Of a DNA stretch of 13,910 nt, positions 1-7,244 are shown piece by piece. Each line of letters begins with the position of its first letter. Positions within the stretch are counted from its first letter, which is position 1. Location of the stretch: the NCBI GenBank assembly GCA_031279965.1, contig JAITHM010000088.1:1-13910 (forward strand). Direction: 5' to 3'. A model generated the notes under the pieces. The model ran no database searches. It saw nothing but the letters and a program-made list of their open reading frames with translations, and had not been told where the DNA came from. The position numbers and the translations under genes were made by a program. The stretch is from Spirochaetaceae bacterium. Its GTDB lineage: Bacteria; Spirochaetota; Spirochaetia; Treponematales; Breznakiellaceae.

Positions 1-547
1 TTTCCAGCGCATCCTGATCAAGGCCGGCAAGCTCATGGCTTAAATAGTGAATCCAAATGGGTTCGTCGTTGATGGAAAGATCGAATTTACGACACCAGTA
101 ATCCGGCTGAAAAGGAAGCTGTTCAGATTTGTCATTGAAGTATTTGTAGTCATGAACGGCGATTTTAAGGTCTGAACGCGGAATACCTTTTTCCAGAATG
201 ATGTGTGCCAGATGATTGAGCGTACGGCCCGAATCAAAAATATCGTCAACAAGCAGCACTTTATCGCCTTGACGCAGGTGCTCCGGCGCATACGTCCAGC
301 CGTCAATGCGCACTTGTTCATGGGTAGCAATTCCTGTATACGAACGGGCAACAACAGCGGCATAGTAAACAGGGCGCCCTCCAGTGCGGATTATTTTAAA
401 GTATTCGCTAATCAGATTCCCCAAATATGCGCCACCGCGGAGTAAAACATAGATAACATCAGGAATAAAGCCTTCGTGATAGATCCGGTATGCCAAATTA
501 ATCGCATTGTTACGCACGGTATCGTAGTGAAGATATTCTTTTTTCAT
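1..547 (-). CDS. Phosphoribosyltransferase (purine-type PRTase), C-terminus cut by window edge
   Basis: Read on the minus strand from an ATG at 547-545, this gives 182 codons with no stop before base 1, so the C-terminus lies outside the window. The PRPP-binding loop of type I phosphoribosyltransferases is plain at about residues 97-109 (VLLVDDIFDSGRT, with the DD acidic pair). An LLRGG segment at residues 35-39 fits the PPi-binding loop. Family members transfer a nucleobase to PRPP for purine salvage in the cytoplasm; the closest general resemblance is hypoxanthine/xanthine-guanine PRTases, but the exact base cannot be decided from this sequence. A strong Shine-Dalgarno (AAGGAGG) lies 7 bases before the ATG, inside the last codons of the upstream receiver gene, and only two bases separate that gene's stop from this start. 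The pair is therefore probably co-transcribed and translationally coupled. PRTase assignment is secure; substrate is unknown. Confidence 0.9.
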   Translation of the reverse strand, partial: MKKEYLHYDTVRNNAINLAYRIYHEGFIPDVIYVLLRGGAYLGNLISEYFKIIRTGGRPVYYAAVVARSYTGIATHEQVRIDGWTYAPEHLRQGDKVLLVDDIFDSGRTLNHLAHIILEKGIPRSDLKIAVHDYKYFNDKSEQLPFQPDYWCRKFDLSINDEPIWIHYLSHELAGLDQDALE

Positions 548-549
548 AA

Positions 550-924
550 TTATCCTCCTTCTAATACTCTGCTTACCTGGAGCCGTAGTTCTTCAGCAGT
601 GAACGGTTTTGCGATAAAGCCTTTTGCGCCTGATGTTTTTGCTTTGTGAACAACATCAGGATTGGTAATTGAGGTGATAAAGAGCACAGGAACCTCGGTT
701 ACATCTGGTTTACGCCGAACAAATTCATGAAAATCAAAGCCAGACAGCACCGGCATATCAATATCCAGAAGAATAAGATCAACTCGTCCTGCTGTGAGCA
801 TCGTCATAGCCGCTGCCGCTGACTTTACAAGCCGGACATCGTATTCCGCTCCGAGAATTTCATTGATAGTAGTCAAAACTTCCGGCATATCATCAATAGC
901 TAGAATGATCTTTTCATCTGTCAT
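550..924 (-). CDS. Stand-alone response regulator receiver domain (CheY-like)
   Basis: This is a 124-residue protein made only of a receiver domain, with no DNA-binding or enzymatic output domain. Acidic pocket residues D11-D12 (AIDDMP), phosphoacceptor D54 (LILLDIDMP), T84 at the end of beta-4 and K106 (IAKPF) are all in place, so it should be phosphorylatable by a histidine kinase. The start is taken at the ATG at 924-922 because GGAGGAAAGG lies just upstream. An in-frame TTG at 942 would extend it by six residues but would put the start inside the ribosome-binding site. No histidine kinase is present in the window. It probably signals by protein-protein contact, as CheY or Spo0F does. It is followed two bases later by the phosphoribosyltransferase. 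A transcript leader carrying a terminator may lie upstream (1001-1026). The partner kinase and output are unknown. Confidence 0.93.
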   Translation of the reverse strand: MTDEKIILAIDDMPEVLTTINEILGAEYDVRLVKSAAAAMTMLTAGRVDLILLDIDMPVLSGFDFHEFVRRKPDVTEVPVLFITSITNPDVVHKAKTSGAKGFIAKPFTAEELRLQVSRVLEGG

Positions 925-942
925 AATTGCCCTTTCCTCCAA

Positions 943-966
943 ATACTATCCAATTTACCGGAGATT
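943..966 (-). promoter_or_regulatory. Possible sigma70-type promoter before the receiver gene
   Basis: On the minus strand a TTGCAA hexamer is followed, after 17 bases, by TAGTAT ending a few bases before the Shine-Dalgarno of the receiver gene. The spacing is ideal, but each hexamer matches only 4 of 6 consensus bases. The predicted transcription start would fall within or next to the ribosome-binding site, which makes it doubtful. The given span is approximate. Confidence 0.2.
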
Positions 967-1000
967 TGCAACGGGAGTTGGAGACCTCCGGATGCCTGTC

Positions 1001-1026
1001 AAAAAAAAGGCCGGTTTGCACCGGCC
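1001..1026 (-). terminator. Intrinsic terminator reading minus strand, no obvious gene in front
   Basis: On the minus strand the sequence forms a perfect 7-bp GC-rich stem, GGCCGGT paired with ACCGGCC around a four-base loop (1009-1026), followed at once by eight T (1001-1008). This is a textbook rho-independent terminator. It faces the receiver gene, whose start lies 76 bases downstream. The only DNA in front of it on this strand is the 123-base spacer up to prmC, which runs the opposite way. It therefore either ends transcription leaking backward from the prmC promoter region, ends a small RNA, or is a leader attenuator of the receiver operon. There is no T-run on the plus side, so it should not act on that strand. 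Confidence 0.8.
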
Positions 1027-1048
1027 CTGCCCTTGAGGCATATCGAGA

Positions 1049-1076
1049 GTATAGTGATTTGGGAGGGGAACTATAC
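1049..1076. repeat. Inverted repeat GTATAGT...ACTATAC in the divergent spacer
   Basis: A perfect 7-base inverted repeat (GTATAGT at 1049-1055, ACTATAC at 1070-1076) encloses 14 bases rich in G on the plus strand. It could be an operator between the divergent receiver and prmC units, or a hairpin in a minus-strand leader RNA. In such a leader it would compete with an overlapping GGGG/CCCC pairing. No function is demonstrated. Confidence 0.4.
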
Positions 1077-1137
1077 CCCCGACATTATTATTTTCGGCAT
1101 AAAGTCCATATTCTTTAATTTTTTTCATGCGCTGTGA

Positions 1138-1143
1138 TATGCT
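1138..1143 (+). promoter_or_regulatory. Possible extended -10 for prmC
   Basis: TATGCT preceded by TG one base upstream (TGATATGCT) resembles an extended -10 box. It ends six bases before the prmC ATG, so a transcript beginning at the usual distance would start at or next to the ATG itself. No convincing -35 is seen; the hexamer at the 17-base spacing is TTAATT. Weak evidence alone, but it matches the pattern seen before several other genes in this window. Confidence 0.3.
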
Positions 1144-1149
1144 TACCCC

Positions 1150-2034
1150 ATGACGATCAACCAGGCGCTTACGGCAGGAATACACCGCCTTCGTGCGGCA
1201 GGAATCCCCAGTGCCGCATTGGATGCGGAACTATTGCTTGCAGATCTTCTTGCTGTTCACCGCAGCAGTCTGATTTCCCGCGCTGGTGATGAGCTTCCCA
1301 AAGCCGGTGCAGAACAGGATGTTGAACTGCGGTGGGCATCATATCTGAAACGGCGTGCGCACGGAGAATGTGTTGCTTACATTATCGGCCATAAAGAATT
1401 CCGTCATATCGGCCTTGCCGTTACCCCCGATGTGCTCGTCCCCCGACCTGATACCGAGACTCTTGTCGAAGTGGCAGGCCGCTGGATACACGAGCGCGCC
1501 CAGGAGACGCCGCTTCATATTCTTGATTTGGGTACCGGCTCGGGAGCGATTGCCCTTGCGCTTCGTGATGAATATCCGCATCTTGTTGTAACAGCATCGG
1601 ATAATTCCGCTGCAGCACTCGCCATTGCCGCCAAAAACTCAGCTGCACTGGAAAAGCTCGCCGCCAGACAAAAATCCCTCCGGCCCGTGACGTTTCTTCA
1701 AAGCAATCTTTTCTCGGCAATTCAGGGTTGCTTCGATCTTATCGTTTCAAATCCACCGTATATTCCATCGGAAGAAATTGCCTATTTATCCCGTGAGGTT
1801 CAGTATGAACCCCGCACTGCTCTGGATGGCGGTCCTGACGGGCTTGATCTTATCAGAATCATCATTGATACAGCACACACCCATCTTAACGTTGGCGGCT
1901 GTATTTTTCTTGAAGCCGATCCTCGCCAGATAGACACGATAAGCAGGCTGTTTGAACAGGCAGGATATACCGGTATTCAGCGTGTGCGTGATCTTGCCGG
2001 AGACGAGCGGGTTATCGGTGCCAGATGGTGTTGA
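1150..2034 (+). CDS. prmC: Peptide chain release factor N5-glutamine methyltransferase (PrmC/HemK)
   Basis: This cytoplasmic 294-residue enzyme methylates the glutamine of the GGQ motif of release factors RF1 and RF2, using S-adenosylmethionine. The helical N-terminal release-factor-binding domain covers about residues 1-90 (TINQAL...AALDAELLLA is typical). The SAM-binding motif I is ILDLGTGSGAIAL at residues 124-136. The diagnostic NPPY catalytic motif is at 201-204, and the family segment YEPRTALDGGPDGLD follows at 219-233. Length equals the usual 280-300 residues, so the gene is complete. The ATG at 1150 gives the expected N-terminus but has no Shine-Dalgarno (ATATGCTTACCCC precedes it). 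A -10-like box six bases upstream suggests a leaderless message. It is first in a plus-strand operon, 31 bases ahead of the DUF58 gene. No release-factor gene lies beside it in this window, although prfA is a frequent neighbour in other bacteria. Confidence 0.96.
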   Translation: MTINQALTAGIHRLRAAGIPSAALDAELLLADLLAVHRSSLISRAGDELPKAGAEQDVELRWASYLKRRAHGECVAYIIGHKEFRHIGLAVTPDVLVPRPDTETLVEVAGRWIHERAQETPLHILDLGTGSGAIALALRDEYPHLVVTASDNSAAALAIAAKNSAALEKLAARQKSLRPVTFLQSNLFSAIQGCFDLIVSNPPYIPSEEIAYLSREVQYEPRTALDGGPDGLDLIRIIIDTAHTHLNVGGCIFLEADPRQIDTISRLFEQAGYTGIQRVRDLAGDERVIGARWC

Positions 2035-2065
2035 TGAATACCCCCTAACATGCGATACTGGAACC

Positions 2066-3271
2066 ATGGCGCATCAAGCTGCCCCTCACGCACCCGTGCC
2101 TGTCCCGTGCGCTTTGGGGGTTTGGACATTGCTTCTTTCAGGCCTAAGTTTTACCAGTGCCTTGTTTCGTGGTGAAATTGTTTTATATCTTGTCGCATTT
2201 ATGCTTGCCATTCCGCTTTTTTGGAGTTTTTGCGCCGGAACAGTACTTGCTTTTGTGCATCGCCGCCGGGGACGTGCTTTGCGCGCCTGCATTGTGCCGG
2301 AAAAAACCATTGCGGGCGGCAGCGCGGTACTTTCCAGTGTTAAACAGCAGCACCCTCCCCTTGAACTGCCTGCAATCCTTGTTCGTTACCGGCTTAACTT
2401 GATTACACGCGATGGAAGACGCCTTGAACGTATTTTTGACCGGAATTTCTGGACGGAAGGTGCGGCGGAATTTTCTGTGCCTCTGCGCGGTGCGTATTAT
2501 GGAGCTGCGGACGAGCTTCTTATCCGGGATATTTTTGGTTTTTTTACGTTTAGTTATAAGGTGAATTGCGGGTCGGGAGCGCGGCTTTGTGCGGCCCCGG
2601 CGTTATCCGGCGAAAAGCCGCTTGCAACACAGGTTTCAGGCGGTAATGAGCACCGCTCTGAGCGAGGCATCACCCGTACTGATGACTTTATCGAACAGCG
2701 CCCCTACCTCCCGGGCGATGACCCGCGCCGCATCAACTGGAAACTTTACGGCCATGCAGGAGATCTTTTTGTCCGTGAAGAAGACCGCGAGCCCCCTCCG
2801 CATGGCCGGCTGACACTGCTGCTCTGCACAGAAGCCGACGGGGAGCTTTTTGGAAAAGACCGTGCCGCCGCTGTTGATTTTCTCTGTGAAGCGGCTCTGG
2901 CGCTTGCCACCCATTACGCGAAAGCCGGAATTGAAATCTGTATAGGCGCATGCGGTGTTGAATTGTGCACTGGTGACGGAAAAGCTGCTGTCGAAGCGCT
3001 TGCGCTGCCCTATGCGGTTACGGCGGGTGCGGCGGCGCTGCCGTCTGTCCGTGACGAAAAAGAAGTAACCATACTCACGCTGCCGCGTTATTATACCGGA
3101 GAGAAACGCGAAATTACTGCGTTAGATATGTTTGTGCGCGATAAAGAACACGCTCAGAAACTGCATATTCTTGTTGTTTATCGTGATGAACGGCATTTCG
3201 AGAGTGCCGAAGCAACAGCGTTGCTCTACAATGGCCATGGAGGGATCTATGCTCACGCAGTTCAATGGTAG
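2066..3271 (+). CDS. DUF58 membrane-anchored protein
   Basis: A 401-residue protein with two hydrophobic segments near the N-terminus (about residues 16-34 and 38-65), then a soluble region carrying the DUF58 signature RPYLPGDDPRRINWK at residues 212-226. DUF58 proteins usually occur with MoxR AAA+ ATPases and TgpA-type transglutaminases in envelope-related operons; their biochemical role is poorly defined. The transglutaminase gene follows directly and overlaps this gene by 23 bases, but no MoxR gene is present. The start is uncertain. The ATG at 2066 leaves a short cytoplasmic tail before the first membrane helix and has only a weak upstream TGGA. The frame stays open upstream into prmC, and a GTG at 2018 is an alternative that would overlap prmC. 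Family assignment is strong; function is not predicted. Confidence 0.87.
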   Translation: MAHQAAPHAPVPVPCALGVWTLLLSGLSFTSALFRGEIVLYLVAFMLAIPLFWSFCAGTVLAFVHRRRGRALRACIVPEKTIAGGSAVLSSVKQQHPPLELPAILVRYRLNLITRDGRRLERIFDRNFWTEGAAEFSVPLRGAYYGAADELLIRDIFGFFTFSYKVNCGSGARLCAAPALSGEKPLATQVSGGNEHRSERGITRTDDFIEQRPYLPGDDPRRINWKLYGHAGDLFVREEDREPPPHGRLTLLLCTEADGELFGKDRAAAVDFLCEAALALATHYAKAGIEICIGACGVELCTGDGKAAVEALALPYAVTAGAAALPSVRDEKEVTILTLPRYYTGEKREITALDMFVRDKEHAQKLHILVVYRDERHFESAEATALLYNGHGGIYAHAVQW

Positions 3272-6200
3272 GCCTGGCTCACTGGCACTGGGCATCCGCT
3301 CACTCGCACTTTTTGGCATTCTGATACAAATCCATCTTATTGCCGGCGATTTAAGCGATGCACCAAACTTTTTTGCGGCGGTAGTGTGCGCGTTTGTTGC
3401 AGGCTACGCGCTCTCGCTTCGTACAACAAGCAGGCTTACCAGTGTTCTGTCGCTGCTGTTGGCACCGTTTGCAGCGCGGATTTTTATCGCAATGCCCCGT
3501 CTTCTTACCGGAGGGAACCTTACTGCAAACATTCTGTTTGACTCGCTTCTGCTTACCTACGACCGCAATCATTTTGTAAGCATGCTTCCGTTTTATTATG
3601 CCGCGTTAACAACATTCTTTGCTGCCACACAAAAAAAAGCGCTCCGCAGCGCTGTACTGGGAGACGGAGCGCTTATCGTGCTCGTTTTTAGTCTTGCCCG
3701 CAGTGCGTCACTTGAAATCTACCGCCTACCCATCGTGCTGCTTTCTGTCTTTGCCTTTATACTTTTTCTGGAGTTATCCGCGCTGCTACTTTCTTTGCCG
3801 GCAGAATATGCCGCAAGCAGAAAAGAAAAAGCGCTTTCTTTTGCACTGCTTGGCTGCGTGATGCTGTTGGGGGCGGTGTTTCTACTTTTTGAGGCACAGC
3901 GCGGCCGTTTTGATACGCTTGCCGGCGACGGGGCGGGAGGGGGGGAAAGTGCTGCGGCAGGCAACGGCCTTATGAAGCCGGGACTTTTCAGTTTTGATAT
4001 GACACCCTACCTCAATCTCCATACGGAAGTAGCGATGCAGAATGATCTTATTTTTATTGTACGCAAAGAAGTCAATGATGAAAGCCATATTTTTATGCGG
4101 CGTTTCGTGCTTTCTGCCTATAACAGTGATGCAACAGACGAACGCGCCGCGGGCTTTACCCGCAGTGAAAGCATTGATGAAAAAAATCAGCGGAACGAAC
4201 TGCCTTCAGGCTCTATTTCATTGACGGTACCGGAGTATAAAAAACGAGAACCGCTCCATCAGGAATATTATATCAAGAATATTGATGGTTCGGCGTTCCT
4301 TGCAATGAATGAGCCTGAACGCGTACTTCCCTACGAGAATTATGATACATCTTCATTCAAAACAGTGTACGCTGTCGAAAGCATGGTTTCAACAGCAACG
4401 CCGCTTGACCTTTACAAATCAGCGCTCGTCTACCGGGATAATCCCTGTGCGGGCATGAGCGAAGATGCGGCGGCATGGTATACCGCATGGGCGAATGGCA
4501 GAAATGGCGCTACACCTGCCGAAGAGCGTATTCAACATCTTGCTGAATCACTTACTGCAGAATATTATGATGTGTTTTCCAAATCTGTTGTGCTGTTTCA
4601 GTATTTAGCTGAAGGTGAATACCGCTACAGTCTTAAACCCGGCATTGCTCCTGATGGAGATCAGCTTTCATATTTTCTTTTTGATACCAAGCGGGGCTAT
4701 TGTTCGTACTTTGCCCTTGCATACGCATCAATGCTGCGTGCGCTTAAAATACCATCGCGTGTTGTTATCGGCTTTTATCTTGACCCTGATGCAGAGCGCC
4801 TTGGGCTTTATCCTGTTCGTTCCAGCAATGCCCACGCATGGGTCGAAATTTATTTTCCTGAATATGGCTGGATCGAATTTGATCCAACAGCAAAACAATA
4901 TGCGGAAGATGAATTGCAGCCGGTACTGGGTGATATGCCCGATGATAACTTTGAACGTTTGATGAAAGAGATACTCGAAAATCGCGGAAAGCTGAAGGCA
5001 AAATCGAATATAGAAGATGCCGAAGAAAATAATGTAAGAGAATTTATAAAGCAGGCAGTAGAGAAGGCGCGTTCGTATGCGCTGCCTGTCATCGCCCTTC
5101 TTTTGGCAGGCGCTATTCTGTTTGTACGGTATAAAAACTATCTTTTCAGCCGTACTGTTTCCGCGCCGCGTCATAAAACAATATACATTTGGCGGCATAT
5201 TAAATTCAGGCTGCGCCTTAAAGGCTACACGAAAAATACGGCACAGACTGAAGGCGAATGGGCAGCGGTGCTTCCTCAGGGCGGATTCTTTGCCGCACTG
5301 TACAACGAGTTTGAACGCGCGCGTTATGCGCCTGAATATCGCATGGAAGATGCCGAAGCATTCATCAGTTTGTATCGTGAATTTTGCAGCCGCTATCGTG
5401 TGTTAACACGCCGTTCATTGCGGAGTTCAACAACACATCTTATTGTTCTTATGGGTATTACATTGTTTATATCTCAGGATGCTGCATGGCCGCAGGAAGA
5501 AAACTTAAACACTGCAAACAGTTTGTATCGTGCGGCAGAACATGCCGAAGATGCCCAGTATTGGGAACGCGCAGTTTCGTTGTACAATCAGGGTAAAGTA
5601 CAGTATCCTGACGATTGGCGTTTTCCTGCCGCGCTGGGTGAACTTTATTATCATAAACAATTATATAAACTTGCACAGGAAGAGTATCGTGCCGCGCTTT
5701 CAATATCAGGAGATAATTCTGATATTATCTATAAGCTTGCCAATACCAGCGGTAATCTTAACGAATATAAAAAAGCCGCTTCATATTATGAATGGTATCT
5801 TTCACTTATTCCTGATGATTACAAAGTTATCTCGGAATTGGGCTGGGTCTATTATAAACTGCACCGGCTGCGCGAAGGTGAAACACTACTTGCACAGGCT
5901 ATCGAAACACATGGTGCGCAGCCGCATCTTGCCATGACACTTGCAACGATATACTCAGATATGCTGGATTATGATGATGGCAGCCGCTGGTATAACGAAG
6001 CGATTTCTTCGGCGCTTCGTGGTGATGTAATTTATCCAGAACTTTTTGCTTCAACCGCGTGGTATAATTACGCAATACTAGAAAGTCGTTTTTATAATTA
6101 CGAAAAATCATTTGAGTTCGCACAGTATGCACTGCAAATGGCTGACCGTGATACCGGCCACATGATGCGGGGAGAACTTTATCTGCGGCGGCTTGATTGG

Positions 6201-7205
6201 CAGCGTTCTTTTGCAGAATACACGAAAGCATTCGAGCTTGATCAGCAATCGCCGCTTCCCAAAGTAAGCCTGGCGCAAAATTATCTTATATCAGGCCGTC
6301 TTGAAGAGGCGCGGCTCTATGCAGAAGATTGTTTTAAAGCAACGAATCATGCATGGATGTTCCGCTTTGGCATTGATCCTGCGCAATATGCACGTGATCT
6401 ACATGACATTCTCTATAAGACCTATAGCGGACTGTATCATAAAGAAACATTTAAGAGCTATAGCAGCGCGCAGGAAAAGTTTGACGGCCTGTTAAAAAAG
6501 ATTGAGTACTATTTTAAATATATTGTTCATAAAAAGCTGTTTGAAAAAAACGCGCTTTTAACTGCAAGGTCATACAAAATTAATGAGATGGGCGGACAGT
6601 ATATTGATGCGCTAAGCCAGTATTATATGGCGTTTAATGAGTATCGCTACCGCGCCGCTTTCTATCTGAAACGTGCCTCCGAATATGAATTCAGCCTGAT
6701 TCCCGCATCACTGCCGACCTATAACTATGAAGAAGGAAGACTTAGCGGAAATATCGCGCTTTTGGATACGGCGCTTGCCGGGTTTGATCCTGTGTGGGAG
6801 CGCGACATGACAGCCAGTGCGCTGGCAGAGCTTGCCAAGGCGGCCCGCAATGCCGGGCGGCGTGACAAAGCGCGGGAAGCTGCTACAGCGCTCTATTTGC
6901 TCAACCCAGGTGCGCTGATCCAGAACGGTATTACGCTTCCTGTAACACTGAAGATCGAAGGCGCCGAACGCCGGGACGAACGTAAACTTCAAAAAGCGCT
7001 GCGTACCAGCGGGTTTGATACACGCGTACAGAACGCATCATTGACTTTGATCATTAACATCGACGGTGATGCTGCTCGCTGGACGCTTGTCAATAATAAT
7101 GCACAAACGATTCTTATCCGTGGCAGCGCCCCACTTACCTTTACCGCTTCCGGCTTCGCCCGTTTTACCAGCGAACTTTCCGCGTCACTTTTCACCGCCC
7201 ATTAA
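3249..7205 (+). CDS. TgpA-like membrane transglutaminase fused to a TPR-repeat protein
   Basis: A 1318-residue protein. Around seven membrane helices fill residues 1-220. An extracytoplasmic transglutaminase-like domain follows with a complete Cys-His-Asp triad: C485 (GYCSYF), H529 (NAHAW) and D545 (EFDPT). A membrane helix lies near 611-630, then a DUF4129-like stretch with FERARY, as in TgpA proteins. At about 722-745 comes a basic stretch plus hydrophobic run (THLIVLMGITLFIS) that looks like a signal peptide, and then several TPR repeats across roughly 755-1020. The C-terminal 300 residues include further helical repeats and a small unassigned ending. The first half matches a whole TgpA protein; the second half looks like an exported TPR protein. 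No stop separates them. The start at 3249 is chosen for the GGAGG five bases before it, and overlaps the DUF58 gene by 23 bases; in-frame ATGs at 3231 and 3237 lack such a site. Substrate is unknown. Confidence 0.88.
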   Translation: MLTQFNGRPGSLALGIRSLALFGILIQIHLIAGDLSDAPNFFAAVVCAFVAGYALSLRTTSRLTSVLSLLLAPFAARIFIAMPRLLTGGNLTANILFDSLLLTYDRNHFVSMLPFYYAALTTFFAATQKKALRSAVLGDGALIVLVFSLARSASLEIYRLPIVLLSVFAFILFLELSALLLSLPAEYAASRKEKALSFALLGCVMLLGAVFLLFEAQRGRFDTLAGDGAGGGESAAAGNGLMKPGLFSFDMTPYLNLHTEVAMQNDLIFIVRKEVNDESHIFMRRFVLSAYNSDATDERAAGFTRSESIDEKNQRNELPSGSISLTVPEYKKREPLHQEYYIKNIDGSAFLAMNEPERVLPYENYDTSSFKTVYAVESMVSTATPLDLYKSALVYRDNPCAGMSEDAAAWYTAWANGRNGATPAEERIQHLAESLTAEYYDVFSKSVVLFQYLAEGEYRYSLKPGIAPDGDQLSYFLFDTKRGYCSYFALAYASMLRALKIPSRVVIGFYLDPDAERLGLYPVRSSNAHAWVEIYFPEYGWIEFDPTAKQYAEDELQPVLGDMPDDNFERLMKEILENRGKLKAKSNIEDAEENNVREFIKQAVEKARSYALPVIALLLAGAILFVRYKNYLFSRTVSAPRHKTIYIWRHIKFRLRLKGYTKNTAQTEGEWAAVLPQGGFFAALYNEFERARYAPEYRMEDAEAFISLYREFCSRYRVLTRRSLRSSTTHLIVLMGITLFISQDAAWPQEENLNTANSLYRAAEHAEDAQYWERAVSLYNQGKVQYPDDWRFPAALGELYYHKQLYKLAQEEYRAALSISGDNSDIIYKLANTSGNLNEYKKAASYYEWYLSLIPDDYKVISELGWVYYKLHRLREGETLLAQAIETHGAQPHLAMTLATIYSDMLDYDDGSRWYNEAISSALRGDVIYPELFASTAWYNYAILESRFYNYEKSFEFAQYALQMADRDTGHMMRGELYLRRLDWQRSFAEYTKAFELDQQSPLPKVSLAQNYLISGRLEEARLYAEDCFKATNHAWMFRFGIDPAQYARDLHDILYKTYSGLYHKETFKSYSSAQEKFDGLLKKIEYYFKYIVHKKLFEKNALLTARSYKINEMGGQYIDALSQYYMAFNEYRYRAAFYLKRASEYEFSLIPASLPTYNYEEGRLSGNIALLDTALAGFDPVWERDMTASALAELAKAARNAGRRDKAREAATALYLLNPGALIQNGITLPVTLKIEGAERRDERKLQKALRTSGFDTRVQNASLTLIINIDGDAARWTLVNNNAQTILIRGSAPLTFTASGFARFTSELSASLFTAH

Positions 7206-7232
7206 GTTGAGTCTGCTCCAAATTCAAGCGGC

Positions 7233-7244
7233 AAGTTTAAACTT
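7233..7244. repeat. 12-base perfect palindrome at the convergent gene junction
   Basis: AAGTTTAAACTT is self-complementary. It spans the end of nadE and the 31-base gap between it and the plus-strand transglutaminase gene. It is AT-rich and lacks a GC stem or T-run, so it is not a standard terminator. I find no intrinsic terminator for either converging operon in the gap. Confidence 0.5.

Noticed and set aside
955..1185. Minus-strand ORF of 76 codons (or about 57 from the inner ATG) covering the prmC-receiver spacer
   Set aside because: It reads straight through the intrinsic terminator stem and T-run, has no ribosome-binding site and no recognisable protein features, so a leader RNA is a better explanation than a gene.
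3939..3945. G7 run in the transglutaminase gene as a phase-variation tract
   Set aside because: Only seven bases, coding a Gly-rich loop before the extracytoplasmic domain; too short to claim without read evidence.
4728..5198. 156-codon minus-strand ORF opposite the transglutaminase
   Set aside because: It lies antisense to the catalytic transglutaminase region and has no start signal or recognised motif.
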